Of a DNA stretch of 64,000 nt, positions 53,321-62,612 are shown one piece after another. Position 1 is the stretch's first letter, and each line of letters begins with the position of its first letter. Both the position numbers and the translations under genes were made by a program. The stretch comes from Streptomyces sp. NBC_01231 (GTDB lineage Bacteria > Actinomycetota > Actinomycetes > Streptomycetales > Streptomycetaceae): contig CP108521.1 of the NCBI GenBank assembly GCA_035999765.1, positions 8,866,001-8,930,000 on the forward strand. Reading direction: 5' to 3'. Under the pieces are notes generated by a model, which saw only the letters and a program-made list of their open reading frames with translations, had not been told where the DNA came from and made no database searches.

Positions 53321-54361
53321 ATGAGCCGCACCTCCCAGACGGATCCCGAACTCACCCACCGCCTCACCCGACGCGGCATGCTCGGCGTGGCCGCGGGCGC
53401 CACCGCCGCCGCACTGCTCGGTGCCGCAGCCTCACCTGCCACGGCAGCCACCGCCGCCGACACCTCCGCCGCGGGCCGTGGTCGTCCCGTCCTGCCGCCC
53501 GGCAGACTCGGCATCCAGCTCTACAGCCTGCGCGACAAGGTCTCCACGCTGGGCTTCGCGCCCGTCTTCGCCGAACTGGCGAAGTACGGCTACGACGAGG
53601 TCGAGTTCGCCGGGTACACCCAGGGCTCGGCGGGCCCGATCACGCTCGCCCAGCTCAAGCGGCTGGCACGGAACCACGGTCTGAACCCGATCGGCAGCCA
53701 CGTCGGCTACTACGCCGACGACCCGAACGCCTACACCTTCGCCCAGAACCTCACCAAGGTCCTCGACGACGCCCAGGCGCTGGGTCTCAAGCACATAGGC
53801 ACGGCCTCCGGCCCGTTCCGCTACGGCTCCACGGTCGACGCGTGGAAGCGGGCGGCCGAGGAGTTCAACACCTACGGCGCGGCGGCGCGGGCGCGAGGCA
53901 TGAAGTTCTACCAGCACAACCACTCGGAGGAGTTCTCCTTCGCCACCGACAACCCCAAGGTCCGCCTCTACGACGTGCTGCTTGCGGAGACCGACCCCGA
54001 CCTCGTCTTCCTGGAGATGGACATCTTCTGGGCGTACTCGGGCCAGTTCCGCTTCTCGAAGCGGCCCGACGGCACCCCCGCCCCCTTCGAGCCGCTCGAC
54101 TACGTCCTCAAGCAGCCGCACCGCTATCCGCTCTTCCACGTCAAGGACGGCGTGAGCGACCCGGCGAACCAGTACGGCTACCGGATGACCGACGTCGGTG
54201 ACGGCGACATCGACTACCAGCGGTTCATCTCCGCCGTGACCCGGCTGCACGGCGAACGCCTGGCCCACCACTGGCAGGCCGAGCACGACAACCCGACCGA
54301 GTCACTCACCTTCGCACGCCGTTCGAGCGCCCACCTGCACTCGTTGCGGGAGAAGTGCTGA
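53321..54361 (+). CDS. Tat-exported sugar phosphate isomerase/epimerase-like TIM barrel
   Basis: 346 residues. A twin-arginine signal (LTRRGMLGVAAGATAAALLGA, about 14-43) precedes a xylose isomerase-like barrel: GIQLYSLRDKVSTLGF, YDEVEFAGYTQGSAG, GSHVGYY, GMKFYQHNHSEEFSF (metal-binding His/Glu), LVFLEMDIFWAYSGQ, YPLFHVKDGVSD, and HHWQAEHDNPTESL. Export of such an enzyme suggests an extracellular sugar or 3-keto sugar substrate rather than a phosphate. GAGGAG ribosome site. Although adjacent to the ebo-like cluster, it may have its own promoter and belong functionally with the secreted ThuA-DUF1080 and PQQ proteins. Confidence 0.88.
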   Translation: MSRTSQTDPELTHRLTRRGMLGVAAGATAAALLGAAASPATAATAADTSAAGRGRPVLPPGRLGIQLYSLRDKVSTLGFAPVFAELAKYGYDEVEFAGYTQGSAGPITLAQLKRLARNHGLNPIGSHVGYYADDPNAYTFAQNLTKVLDDAQALGLKHIGTASGPFRYGSTVDAWKRAAEEFNTYGAAARARGMKFYQHNHSEEFSFATDNPKVRLYDVLLAETDPDLVFLEMDIFWAYSGQFRFSKRPDGTPAPFEPLDYVLKQPHRYPLFHVKDGVSDPANQYGYRMTDVGDGDIDYQRFISAVTRLHGERLAHHWQAEHDNPTESLTFARRSSAHLHSLREKC

Positions 54362-54377
54362 CGGGAGGGTGAGCACG

Positions 54378-54420
54378 ACGTGAGGAGGCCCTCCCCGCAT
54401 CGGGGAGGGCCTCCTCACGT
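54378..54420. terminator. Perfect 20-bp-stem bidirectional terminator
   Basis: Both arms are 20 bases long: the first begins ACGTGAGGAGG and ends CTCCCCG, the loop is CAT, and the second arm is its exact complement. It lies between the convergent ends of the ebo-side gene and the oxalate operon and probably stops both. Confidence 0.9.
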
Positions 54421-54430
54421 GGGCGACGGA

Positions 54431-55834
54431 TCAGCCGGCCGGCTGAGGTTCCGCGGAACTGGCGACCCCGGATGTCCGCCCCGGCTGCCGCAGCAGCAGC
54501 GCGAGCGCCGCCGCCACCATCGACACACCGCCGGCCAGCGCGTACGCGCCGTTGTAGCCCCAGGCCGCGACCACCATGGAGCCCAGACCACCGCCGAACA
54601 GACCACTGATCAGCTTGCCGCTGTACACCAGCCCGTAGGTGGTGGCGTTGTAGTTCTCCCCGAAGTAGTCCGGCGTCAGGGCCGCGAACAGCGGATAGAA
54701 GGCGCCGCCGCCGAAGCCGGAGAGGAACGCGAAGAACAGGAACAGCCCTTCACTGCGGACGTCACCGGCCCAGATCACGCCGAACTGCGCCAGCCCGAGG
54801 ACCACGATGACGAACACCAGGGTGGGCTTGCGGCCCCATCTGTCGGACAGCCAGCCCACCACGCCGCGCCCGACGCCATTGATGACCGCCATGACACCCA
54901 TCGACGACGCGGCGACCAGCGGTCCGAACCCGACCTCCTTGGCGAAGTCGACCTGGAAGGAGATTCCGAAGATCGACACACCGGCGGTCAGCACGATGGA
55001 CAGCCACATGAGCGGCAGCATCCCGGTCCGGATGGCCTCCTTGGGCGTGTACTGCCGTACTGCCGGAGGGTTCTTGGCCAGGCTCGTGGCGTTCTTCCGG
55101 TCGCCGGAGAACGTCAGGGGGTCGACCTCCGCGGGCCACCAGTTCCTCGGCGGGTCCTTGAAGAAGAAGGCGCACGCGAAGACCACGATCACGATGTAGC
55201 AGCCGATGAGGTCCAGCACCCGGTGGTAGTTCGCCGTGTCGAAGCCGTAGTTGAAGATGAAGATGAACGGCAGCGACCCGTACGCGAACCCGCCGTTGAC
55301 GAAGCCGGTCCTGGCGCCCCGCCGCTCGGGGAACCACTTGCCGACCATGTTGATGCAGGTCGCGTAGACCAGCCCGGCGCCGACACCGCCGACGACGCCG
55401 AACCCGAGGATCGCCAGCCACACGTTGTCCATGTGCGACAGGGCGAGGAACCCGACGACACACATGAACGAGCCGACGTACATCGCCTTGCGGGCCGTCA
55501 GGATGCCCTTCTCGCGCAGCCAGCCCGCGGGGAAGGCGATGCCGGCCTGGAAGAACACCCAGACGCTGAGGATCCAGAAGGTGTTGCTCTGCGTCCAGCC
55601 GTGGGCGTGGGACAGGGTGTCCTCCGCCGAGCCGTACGCGTATTCGAAGACGCTGATGGCCATCATGGCGATCCACGGCAGGTACACCATGAGTGCGCGG
55701 GAGTGACCGAGGATGTCCCGATCGGTCTCGCCGATGCGGTAGACGCGGCCGTGCGCGTCGGTCACTTCACGGTAGGGACGGTTCGCGGCGCCGTACTGTG
55801 CCGAGCTGTTCGGTGCGACGGGGTCAGCCGTCAT
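54431..55834 (-). CDS. OxlT-type MFS transporter (second in operon)
   Basis: 467 residues, 12 membrane segments after a polar tail of about 48 residues (YREVTDAHGRVYRIGETDRDI, shared with the paralogue upstream). OxlT-family features: AYGSAEDTLSHAHGW before TM2, GAGLVYATCINMVGKWFPERRGARTG, and NPPAVRQYTPKEAIRT in the central loop. Starts 1 bp after the preceding transporter stop, so the pair is translationally coupled. Whether the two form a hetero-oligomer or differ in substrate (oxalate in, formate out) is unknown. Confidence 0.88.
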   Translation of the reverse strand: MTADPVAPNSSAQYGAANRPYREVTDAHGRVYRIGETDRDILGHSRALMVYLPWIAMMAISVFEYAYGSAEDTLSHAHGWTQSNTFWILSVWVFFQAGIAFPAGWLREKGILTARKAMYVGSFMCVVGFLALSHMDNVWLAILGFGVVGGVGAGLVYATCINMVGKWFPERRGARTGFVNGGFAYGSLPFIFIFNYGFDTANYHRVLDLIGCYIVIVVFACAFFFKDPPRNWWPAEVDPLTFSGDRKNATSLAKNPPAVRQYTPKEAIRTGMLPLMWLSIVLTAGVSIFGISFQVDFAKEVGFGPLVAASSMGVMAVINGVGRGVVGWLSDRWGRKPTLVFVIVVLGLAQFGVIWAGDVRSEGLFLFFAFLSGFGGGAFYPLFAALTPDYFGENYNATTYGLVYSGKLISGLFGGGLGSMVVAAWGYNGAYALAGGVSMVAAALALLLRQPGRTSGVASSAEPQPAG

Positions 55835-55835
55835 G

Positions 55836-57224
55836 TCACGCCATCTCCTCGCCGAGCGGTTGCGGGTTGGGTACGACTCGCCGGGCCTTCGGCCTGCCCG
55901 GTGCTTTCAGGAAGAGCGCCAGAACCGCGGAGGCCAGCCCGACGGAGCCCGCTATGACGAACGCGCCCTCGTAGTCCCACGCGTCGACCACGACCGCGCC
56001 CATCCCGGATCCCACCAGGCCCGAGATCAACTTCGAGCTGTAGACCATTCCGTAGTTGGAGGCGTTGTTGTTCTCGCCGAAGTAGTCCGCCGTCATGGCG
56101 GCGAACAGCGGGAAGATCGCCCCGCCGCCGAAGCCGGAGACCATCGAGCAGAACAGGAAGAACGGCATGCTGCCCATCTGGCCGGAGACGAGCACTCCGA
56201 ACTGCGCGGTCCCCAGCACCAGGCACACGATGATCAGTGTCCTGCGGCGGCCGGCCCTGTCGGAGATCCAGCCGATCACACCGCGTCCCGTGCCGTTGAC
56301 GATGGCCTTCAGGGACATCGCCGTGGCCACGATCCCGCCCGCGAAGCCCATGTCCTTGCCGAACGGCACCTGGAAGGCGATGCCGAAGATGTTGATGCCG
56401 GCGGTGCACAGCAGACAGAACCACATCATCCACAGGACGGGTGTGCGGGCAGCCTCCTTCGGTGTGTACTGCTTGACCGCCGGCGGGTTCTTCTCCAGTG
56501 CCCGGCGGATCTTCGGGTCGTCGGTCAGCCTGAGCGGGTCGACGTGCGCGGGCCACCAGTTCTTCGGCGGGTCCTTGAAGAACCACCCGGCGAACGCCAC
56601 GACGGCGCAGCAGATCAGGCCCACCGTCACGAGGACGCCCTCGTAGTTGCCCAGGTCCATGTACGAGGTGAACAGGAACACGAAGGGCACCGAGCCGTAG
56701 GCGAAACCGCCGTTGACCATGCCGGTCTTGCCGCCCTTGCGCTCCGGATACCACTTGCCGACCATGTTCACGCAGGTCGCGTAGACGAGACCGGCGCCGA
56801 TGCCGCTGAACATGCCGAAGCCGAGGTAGGCGACGATCACGTGCGGCGCGAACGCCAGCGAGAGATAGCCGCAGATCGTGCCCAGCGCGCCGAGCATCAT
56901 CGCGTACCGCGCCGGAAGCCTCCCGCTCTCCCGCAACTGCCCGGCGGGGAAGGCGACGGCGGCCTGGAAGAACACCCAGACGCCCATCAGCCAGAAGATG
57001 TGCCCACTGGTCCAGAGGTGGGCCTCGTGCAGCGTGTCCTCGGCCGACGTGAACGCGTACTCCGAGGAGCTGATGCCCAGCATGCCCATCCACGGGAAGA
57101 GCACCATGGTCCATCGTGGCCGGCCCATGATGTCCCGGTCGGTCTCGCCGATCCGGTACACGCGGCCGTTGCGGTCCGTCACCTCCCTGTAGGGGACGGA
57201 CGTCGAGAAGTCGGTGGTTGTCAT
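55836..57224 (-). CDS. OxlT-type MFS transporter (first in operon)
   Basis: 462 residues from the ATG at 57224 with AAGGGG 8 bases upstream. Same layout as its downstream paralogue: N-terminal YREVTDRNGRVYRIGETDRDI tail, 12 helices, GAGLVYATCVNMVGKWYPERKGGKTG, and NPPAVKQYTPKEAAR. Oxalate:formate antiporters of this family exchange dicarboxylate for formate and can generate proton-motive force when coupled to decarboxylation in the cell. Separated from the acyl-CoA ligase gene by 119 bp containing a hairpin, so its level may differ from the enzymes upstream. Confidence 0.88.
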   Translation of the reverse strand: MTTTDFSTSVPYREVTDRNGRVYRIGETDRDIMGRPRWTMVLFPWMGMLGISSSEYAFTSAEDTLHEAHLWTSGHIFWLMGVWVFFQAAVAFPAGQLRESGRLPARYAMMLGALGTICGYLSLAFAPHVIVAYLGFGMFSGIGAGLVYATCVNMVGKWYPERKGGKTGMVNGGFAYGSVPFVFLFTSYMDLGNYEGVLVTVGLICCAVVAFAGWFFKDPPKNWWPAHVDPLRLTDDPKIRRALEKNPPAVKQYTPKEAARTPVLWMMWFCLLCTAGINIFGIAFQVPFGKDMGFAGGIVATAMSLKAIVNGTGRGVIGWISDRAGRRRTLIIVCLVLGTAQFGVLVSGQMGSMPFFLFCSMVSGFGGGAIFPLFAAMTADYFGENNNASNYGMVYSSKLISGLVGSGMGAVVVDAWDYEGAFVIAGSVGLASAVLALFLKAPGRPKARRVVPNPQPLGEEMA

Positions 57225-57297
57225 GTGTTGCACCCCTTGCGTCGAAAGTGCCGGCCAGCGCCCCCTGCCCCATGCCTTTCGTGTGCGCTCGGGTCCC

Positions 57298-57330
57298 GGG
57301 GCAGGCCGACGCGCACCGTCGGCCTGCCCC
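57298..57330 (-). terminator. Internal hairpin between the ligase and transporter genes
   Basis: GGGGCAGGCCGAC (57298-57310) pairs perfectly with GTCGGCCTGCCCC (57318-57330). It lies just after the ligase stop on the minus strand. It may act as a partial terminator or RNA-processing stop within the operon. Confidence 0.7.
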
Positions 57331-57343
57331 GCGTTCACCTACG

Positions 57344-59491
57344 TCATGAACCGCCCCCCAACAAGCCGGCCGCCCGCGCCCACCTGTACTTCGCGCCGAG
57401 CACGGCCACCGGCTTCTCCGTCGTGTACGGGTATGCCACGACGCCTCGCTCGTAGAGGTACTGGCAGGCCTCCTCGACCTCGACGTCGCCCGCGAGGGAC
57501 GCCACCACGGGCTTCTCGATGCCGCGCTCCCGGAACTCGGCCACCACGCGCGCGGTGAGCTCCGCGAAGACCATCGGGGGAGTGACGATGGTGTGCCAGT
57601 AGCCGAGCACCAGCGCGTGGATGCGCGGGTCCTCAAGTCCCAGCCGGATCGTCGCCTCGTACGTCGACGGCGGCTCGCCCCCGGTGATGTCCACCGGGTT
57701 GCCCGCGGCCCCGAAAGGCGGAATGAACTTGCGGAACGCCTCGTCCAGATCCGGCGGGATCTCCATCAGCGACAGCCCGTTGTCGGTGACCGCGTCGGAG
57801 AGCAGTACGCCACTGCCGCCGGCGCCCGTGATGATGACGATGTTGTCGCCCTTGGGTGCGGGAAGAACCGGCAGCCCGCGCGCGTACTCCAGCATGTCGT
57901 TGAGACCGGGCGCCCGGATGACACCGGCCTGCTTCAGGATGTCCTCGTACACGGCGTCGTCGCCCGCCAGCGCTCCGGTGTGCGACCCGGCGGCCTTCGC
58001 CCCCGCGGCCGTACGGCCCGCCTTCAGGACGACGACCGGCTTCTTCGGCACGGTCGCCCGGGCGGCCTCCACGAAGGCGCGCCCGTCCTTGAGGTCCTCC
58101 AGGTGCATCGCGATGCACTCGGTGTGCGGGTCCTCGCCGAACCAGGTCAGCAGGTCGTCCTCGTCCAGGTCCGACTTGTTGCCCAGGCCCACGATCGCCG
58201 ACACACCCGTCTTCGTGGTGCGCGCGAAGCCCAGGATGGCCATGCCGATGCCGCCGGACTGCGAGGTCAGCGCGACCCCGCCCTTGACGTCGTACGGGGT
58301 GCAGAACGTGGCGCACAGGTCCTGCCACGTCGAGTAGTAGCCGTAGATGTTCGGCCCCAGCAGCCGTACGCCGTGCCGTTCGGCGATCGCCACGATCTCC
58401 GCCTGGAGTTCGTGCTCGCCGGTCTCCGCGAAACCGGAGGGAATCAGTACGGCGTTCGGGATCCCCTTGCGTCCCACCTCCTCCAGGGCCGCGGCCACGA
58501 ACTTGGCGGGGATCGCGAAGACCGCCACATCCACCTCACCGGGAACGTCCGTGACACTCTTGTACGCCTTGCGGCCCAGAATGTCATCGGCCTTGGGGTT
58601 CACCGGATGGATCTCGCCGGCGAAGCCACCGTCGACGAGGTTGCGCATCACCGAGTTGCCGATCTTGCCCTGCTCGTTGGAGGCGCCGATCACGGCGACC
58701 GCGCTCGGCTGCATCAGGCGGCGCATGGACGTGAGGATCTCGTCGCGGGTGTACTTGCGGCGGGCGGGCGGCTGCGACTCGGCGAGGATGACCCGGATGT
58801 CGGCGGCGACGGCACCCTCCGGCGTCGCGATCACCGGGTTGAGGTCCACCTCCGCGATCTCCGGGAAGTCCGCGACGAGTTGGGACACCCGCCGGATCTG
58901 CTCGGCGATCGCCCACCGGTCCACGGCCGGCGCGCCGCGCACCCCGCGCAGGATCTCCGCCGACCGGATCGAGTCCAGCATGGACAGCGCCTCGTCGGCG
59001 TCGACGGGAGCGAGCCGGAACGTGACGTCCTTGAGGACCTCGACCAGCACCCCGCCGAGTCCGAACGCCACGATCTTCCCGAACGTCGGATCCGTCACCG
59101 CGCCGACGATGACCTCCTGCCCCTTCGGCAGCAGCTCCTGGACCTGTACACCCTCGATGCGGGCGTCCGCGTCGTACGCGCGCGCGTTGTCGACGATCCG
59201 GTGGAAAGCGGCCCGTACGTCCGCCGCCCCCTCGACACCGACGATCACGCCACCGGCGTCGGTCTTGTGCAGGATGTCCGGGGAGACGATCTTCATCACC
59301 ACCGGCCCCCCGAAGCGCGCCGCGTACGCCACCGCCTCCTCGACGTCGGTCGCCAACTCCTCGCCGGGTACGGCGATCCCGTACGCGTCGGCGATCACCT
59401 TGCCCTCGGGCGCGGTAAGCGCGGTCCGGCCCTCGGCCCGTACGGAGTCGAGGAGCGTGCGCACCCTCAGGGCGCGGTCTTCGGCCATCAC
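57344..59491 (-). CDS. ADP-forming acyl-CoA synthetase with beta-alpha domain order
   Basis: 715 residues; GTG at 59491 has GGAG at a spacing of 9 (ATG at 59488 is the alternative). Residues about 15-235 are an ATP-grasp domain (AYGIAVPGEELATD, PVVMKIVSPDILHKTDAGGV, AEVDLNPVI). Residues about 255-715 are the CoA-binding and ligase part (AVAVIGASNEQGKIGNSVMRNL, GGVALTSQSGGIGMAI, AAGSHTGALAG, AGGSGVLLSDA). Many family members have the reverse order. It interconverts acyl-CoA + ADP + phosphate with acid + CoA + ATP. Next to frc and oxc it could harvest ATP from formyl-, acetyl- or oxalyl-CoA, or supply the CoA donor; the acid is not readable from sequence. Confidence 0.85.
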   Translation of the reverse strand: MMAEDRALRVRTLLDSVRAEGRTALTAPEGKVIADAYGIAVPGEELATDVEEAVAYAARFGGPVVMKIVSPDILHKTDAGGVIVGVEGAADVRAAFHRIVDNARAYDADARIEGVQVQELLPKGQEVIVGAVTDPTFGKIVAFGLGGVLVEVLKDVTFRLAPVDADEALSMLDSIRSAEILRGVRGAPAVDRWAIAEQIRRVSQLVADFPEIAEVDLNPVIATPEGAVAADIRVILAESQPPARRKYTRDEILTSMRRLMQPSAVAVIGASNEQGKIGNSVMRNLVDGGFAGEIHPVNPKADDILGRKAYKSVTDVPGEVDVAVFAIPAKFVAAALEEVGRKGIPNAVLIPSGFAETGEHELQAEIVAIAERHGVRLLGPNIYGYYSTWQDLCATFCTPYDVKGGVALTSQSGGIGMAILGFARTTKTGVSAIVGLGNKSDLDEDDLLTWFGEDPHTECIAMHLEDLKDGRAFVEAARATVPKKPVVVLKAGRTAAGAKAAGSHTGALAGDDAVYEDILKQAGVIRAPGLNDMLEYARGLPVLPAPKGDNIVIITGAGGSGVLLSDAVTDNGLSLMEIPPDLDEAFRKFIPPFGAAGNPVDITGGEPPSTYEATIRLGLEDPRIHALVLGYWHTIVTPPMVFAELTARVVAEFRERGIEKPVVASLAGDVEVEEACQYLYERGVVAYPYTTEKPVAVLGAKYRWARAAGLLGGGS

Positions 59492-59492
59492 G

Positions 59493-60743
59493 TCAGATCA
59501 CTCCGTTCGACTTGAGCAGGCGCAGCTCCTCGTCGCCGAGACCGAGCTCGCCGACGTAGACCTCTTCGTTGTGCTCGCCCAGCAGCGGTGAACTGGTCAC
59601 GTCCACGGGGGAGTCGGAGAGCTTGAGCGGGCTGCCCACCGTCTGGAACTCGCCCCGCTCGGGGTGCGGCACGGTGACGACCATCTCGTTGGCGACCAGC
59701 GACCGGTCCTCGATGATCTCCTTGGTGGACAGGATCGGCCCGCACGGGATGTTGTGCGAGTTGAGCTTCTCCAGCACCTCCCACTTCGGGAGCGTGGCGG
59801 ACCACTCCTCGATCAGCTGGAACATCTTGCCCAGCTTGGGCAGCCGCGCCTCCGGGGTCGCCCACTCGGGGTCGTCGGCCAGCTCGGGCCGGCCGATGAG
59901 CTCGCTGAGCGGCCGCCAGCCGACGGGCTGCACGATGACGTACACGTAGTCGTTCGGCCCGCCCGGCGCGCACTTGACCGCCCAGCCGGGCTGTCCGCCG
60001 CCGGACGCGTTTCCGGACCGGGGAACCTCGTCGCCGAAGTCGTCGTTGGGATATTCAGCGAGCGGGCCGTGTGCCAGGCGCTGCTGGTCGCGCAACTTCA
60101 CCCGGCAGAGGTTGAGCACAGCGTGCTGCATGGCCACATTGACCCGCTGACCGCGCCCGGTGTTCTCCCGCTGGTACAGCGCCGCGAGAATCCCCGCCAC
60201 GGCGTGGACGCCCGTGCCCGAGTCCCCGATCTGGGCCCCCGTCGCCAGTGGCGGCCCGTCCTCGAAGCCGGTCGTCGCCATCGACCCGCCCATGGCCTGC
60301 GCGACGACCTCGTACGCCTTGAAGTTGGTGTACGGGCCGTCCCCGAACCCCTTGATGGAGGCATAGACGATCCGCGGATTGATCTCCTGGATGCGGTCCC
60401 AGGTGAAGCCCATGCGGTCGACCGCGCCCGGCCCGAAGTTCTCGACCATGACGTCGGAACGCCGGATCAGTTCGGTGAGGATCTCCTTGCCTCGCTCGGT
60501 CTTGGTGTTGAGGGTGATGCTCCGCTTGTTGCAGTTGAGCATCGTGAAGTAGAGGGAGTCGACGTCCGGGAGGTCGCGCAGCTGCTTGCGCGTGATGTCA
60601 CCGGTCGGCGCCTCCAGCTTGACGACGTCCGCGCCGAGCCAGGCGAGCAACTGGGTCGCGGAGGGCCCGGACTGGACGTGGGTCATGTCCAGGACGCGGA
60701 TGCCTTCGAGAGCCTTGGACGGTGTTCCCGTCGTGCCGGTCAT
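59493..60743 (-). CDS. frc: Formyl-CoA:oxalate CoA-transferase-type family III enzyme
   Basis: 416 residues from the ATG at 60743 with GAGG 8 bases upstream (a GTG at 60752 is the alternative). Strong family III likeness to oxalate CoA-transferases: [52 protein letters not shown], and [17 protein letters not shown]. Catalytic Asp174 lies in IGDSGTG. The glycine loop is SGGGQPGW instead of GGGGQPGW, and the position of the known Trp48 of Oxalobacter Frc is Gln54 here (TRKQLRD). Both changes bear on donor preference, so acetyl- or succinyl-CoA may replace formyl-CoA. Couples to oxc, whose stop overlaps its ribosome site. Confidence 0.9.
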   Translation of the reverse strand: MTGTTGTPSKALEGIRVLDMTHVQSGPSATQLLAWLGADVVKLEAPTGDITRKQLRDLPDVDSLYFTMLNCNKRSITLNTKTERGKEILTELIRRSDVMVENFGPGAVDRMGFTWDRIQEINPRIVYASIKGFGDGPYTNFKAYEVVAQAMGGSMATTGFEDGPPLATGAQIGDSGTGVHAVAGILAALYQRENTGRGQRVNVAMQHAVLNLCRVKLRDQQRLAHGPLAEYPNDDFGDEVPRSGNASGGGQPGWAVKCAPGGPNDYVYVIVQPVGWRPLSELIGRPELADDPEWATPEARLPKLGKMFQLIEEWSATLPKWEVLEKLNSHNIPCGPILSTKEIIEDRSLVANEMVVTVPHPERGEFQTVGSPLKLSDSPVDVTSSPLLGEHNEEVYVGELGLGDEELRLLKSNGVI

Positions 60744-60753
60744 GGCGGCCACC

Positions 60754-62436
60754 TCACTTGTACATGGTCTGGTTCATGGTTCCGGGGGCGTACGCGTCCG
60801 GGTCGACCCAGACGTTGATCAGCGACGGCTTGCCCGACTCACGGGCGCGCCGCAGTGCCGGGCCGATGTCGGCGGGGTCGCGGACCTCCTCGCCGTAACC
60901 GCCCAGCATCTGGGCGAACTTGTCGTAGTGGACGTCGCCGAGGGTGTTGCCGACCCGCTGGCGCTCCTGGCCGTACTTCTGGGCCTGGCCGTAACGGATC
61001 TGGTTCATGGAGGAGTTGTTGCCGACGATGCCGACGAAGGGGAGGTCGTAGCGGACGAGGGTCTCGAAGTCCCAGCCGGTGAGGGAGAAGGCGCCGTCAC
61101 CGAAGAGGGCCACCACCTCCTTGTCGGGCCGCGCCTGCTTGGCCGCGAGCACGAAGGGGACGCCGACGCCGAGCGTGCCGAGCGGTCCCGGGTCCATCCA
61201 GTGGCCCGGCGACTTGGGCTGCACGACCTGACCGGAGAAGGTGACGATGTCGCCGCCGTCGCCGATGTAGACGGAGTCCTCGGTGAGGAAGTCGTTGATC
61301 TCGCTGACCAGCCGGTAGGGGTGGATCGGCGAGGCGTCGGACTTCAGGCTGGGCAGCCGCTTCTCGATCGTGGTCTGCTCGGCGGCCCGCAGCTCGTCGA
61401 GCCACTCCTTGCGCCTGGACGCCCCACCGTTGATGCGCCCGGAGGCCGCCTCGGCCACCGACTTCAGCACCAGGCCCGCGTCGCCGACGATCCCGAGGTC
61501 GATGTCGCGGTTCTTGCCGACGGTCCGGTAGTCGAGGTCGATCTGTACGACGGTCGCGTCCGGCGACAGCCTCTTGCCGTAGCCCATACGGAAGTCGAAG
61601 GGCGTACCGACGATCACGATGACGTCGGCGTTGGAGAAGGCGTACCGGCGCGACAGCTGGAAGTGGTGCGGGTCGCCCGGCGGCAGGGTGCCGCGGCCCG
61701 CGCCGTTCATGTACGCGGGGATGTTGAGGGTGCGTACGAGGTCGATGGCCGCCTCGGTGCCCCGGGTCGTCCACACCTGGCTGCCCAGCAGGATGGCCGG
61801 CTTCTCCGCGTGCACCAGCAGGTCGGCGAGCTTCTCGATCGCCTCGGGGTCGCCGGCCGAGCGGGTCGAGGCGCGGTAGGCGCCCGTCTTCGGCACGCGC
61901 GCCTTGGCCACCGGCACCTTGGCGTCGAGGACGTCACGCGGGATCTCCAGGAAGGAGGGGCCGGGCGCGCCGTGGTAGCACTCACGGAACGCCATCGACA
62001 CCATGTCCGCCGCCCGGGCCGTGTCCGGCACGGCCGCCGCGAACTTGGTGATCGGGGTCATCATGTCGACGTGCGGCAGGTCCTGCAGGGACCCCATCTT
62101 GTGCTGGGTGAGCGCCCCCTGGCCGCCGATCAGCAGCATCGGGGACTCCGCGCGGAAGGCGTTGGCGACGCCGGTGACGGCGTCGGTCGTACCGGGACCC
62201 GCGGTGACGACCGCGCAGCCGGGCTTGCCGGTGAGGCGCGCGTAGCCGTCGGCGGCGTGGGCGGCGACCTGTTCGTGACGGACGTCGACTACTTCTATGC
62301 CCTCGTCCACGCAGCCGTCGTAGATGTCGATGATGTGGCCGCCGCACAGGGTGTAGATGCGATCGACCCCCTCTGCCTTCAGGGCTTTGGCAACGAGATG
62401 ACCACCGGAAATCAGGTCCTGGGTGTCGTCGGGCAT
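60754..62436 (-). CDS. oxc: Thiamine diphosphate enzyme of the oxalyl-CoA decarboxylase / 2-hydroxyacyl-CoA lyase group
   Basis: 560 residues from the ATG at 62436 ([12 protein letters not shown]), AGGA 8 bases upstream. ThDP domains in order: N-terminal Pyr domain with catalytic Glu in [22 protein letters not shown], central Rossmann domain ([31 protein letters not shown]), and C-terminal PP domain with [15 protein letters not shown] and VGNNSSMN as the ThDP motif. Sequence flavour is partly acetolactate-synthase-like. Yet immediate coupling to frc and two OxlT-type transporters makes oxalyl-CoA decarboxylation to formyl-CoA and CO2 the best reading; a lyase acting on formyl-CoA is the alternative. 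The promoter carries a perfect inverted repeat. Confidence 0.8.
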   Translation of the reverse strand: MPDDTQDLISGGHLVAKALKAEGVDRIYTLCGGHIIDIYDGCVDEGIEVVDVRHEQVAAHAADGYARLTGKPGCAVVTAGPGTTDAVTGVANAFRAESPMLLIGGQGALTQHKMGSLQDLPHVDMMTPITKFAAAVPDTARAADMVSMAFRECYHGAPGPSFLEIPRDVLDAKVPVAKARVPKTGAYRASTRSAGDPEAIEKLADLLVHAEKPAILLGSQVWTTRGTEAAIDLVRTLNIPAYMNGAGRGTLPPGDPHHFQLSRRYAFSNADVIVIVGTPFDFRMGYGKRLSPDATVVQIDLDYRTVGKNRDIDLGIVGDAGLVLKSVAEAASGRINGGASRRKEWLDELRAAEQTTIEKRLPSLKSDASPIHPYRLVSEINDFLTEDSVYIGDGGDIVTFSGQVVQPKSPGHWMDPGPLGTLGVGVPFVLAAKQARPDKEVVALFGDGAFSLTGWDFETLVRYDLPFVGIVGNNSSMNQIRYGQAQKYGQERQRVGNTLGDVHYDKFAQMLGGYGEEVRDPADIGPALRRARESGKPSLINVWVDPDAYAPGTMNQTMYK

Positions 62437-62487
62437 GGCGAAGTCCTGTCCCTTCGTAGGGGGTTGGAGCACTCTCGCGGTACATTG

Positions 62488-62511
62488 CATACAGTCGACG
62501 GATACTGTATG
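62488..62511. promoter_or_regulatory. Operator-like inverted repeat between oxc and sucC
   Basis: CATACAGT (62488-62495) and ACTGTATG (62504-62511) form a perfect 8-bp inverted repeat around CGACGGAT; a GTCGAC centre also fits GTnnAC. It lies about 50 bp before the oxc start and about 100 bp before sucC. Related in composition to the sites at 27419-27444 and 30211-30232 (shared ACAGT/ACTGTA units). Confidence 0.7.
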
Positions 62512-62612
62512 AAGCTTGTTATCCCGCATCCGGTGGGTGGTGTCCAGGGGGCGTGCGGCACTTTCAGTCATCGGAGTTCGGCCTCGCGATGACTTTCCAG
62601 ACGGGAGCCGAG

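Noticed and set aside
60754..62436. Housekeeping acetolactate synthase
   Set aside because: Some blocks look like acetolactate synthase, but there is no small-subunit gene and the gene is coupled to an Frc-type CoA-transferase and OxlT-type transporters.
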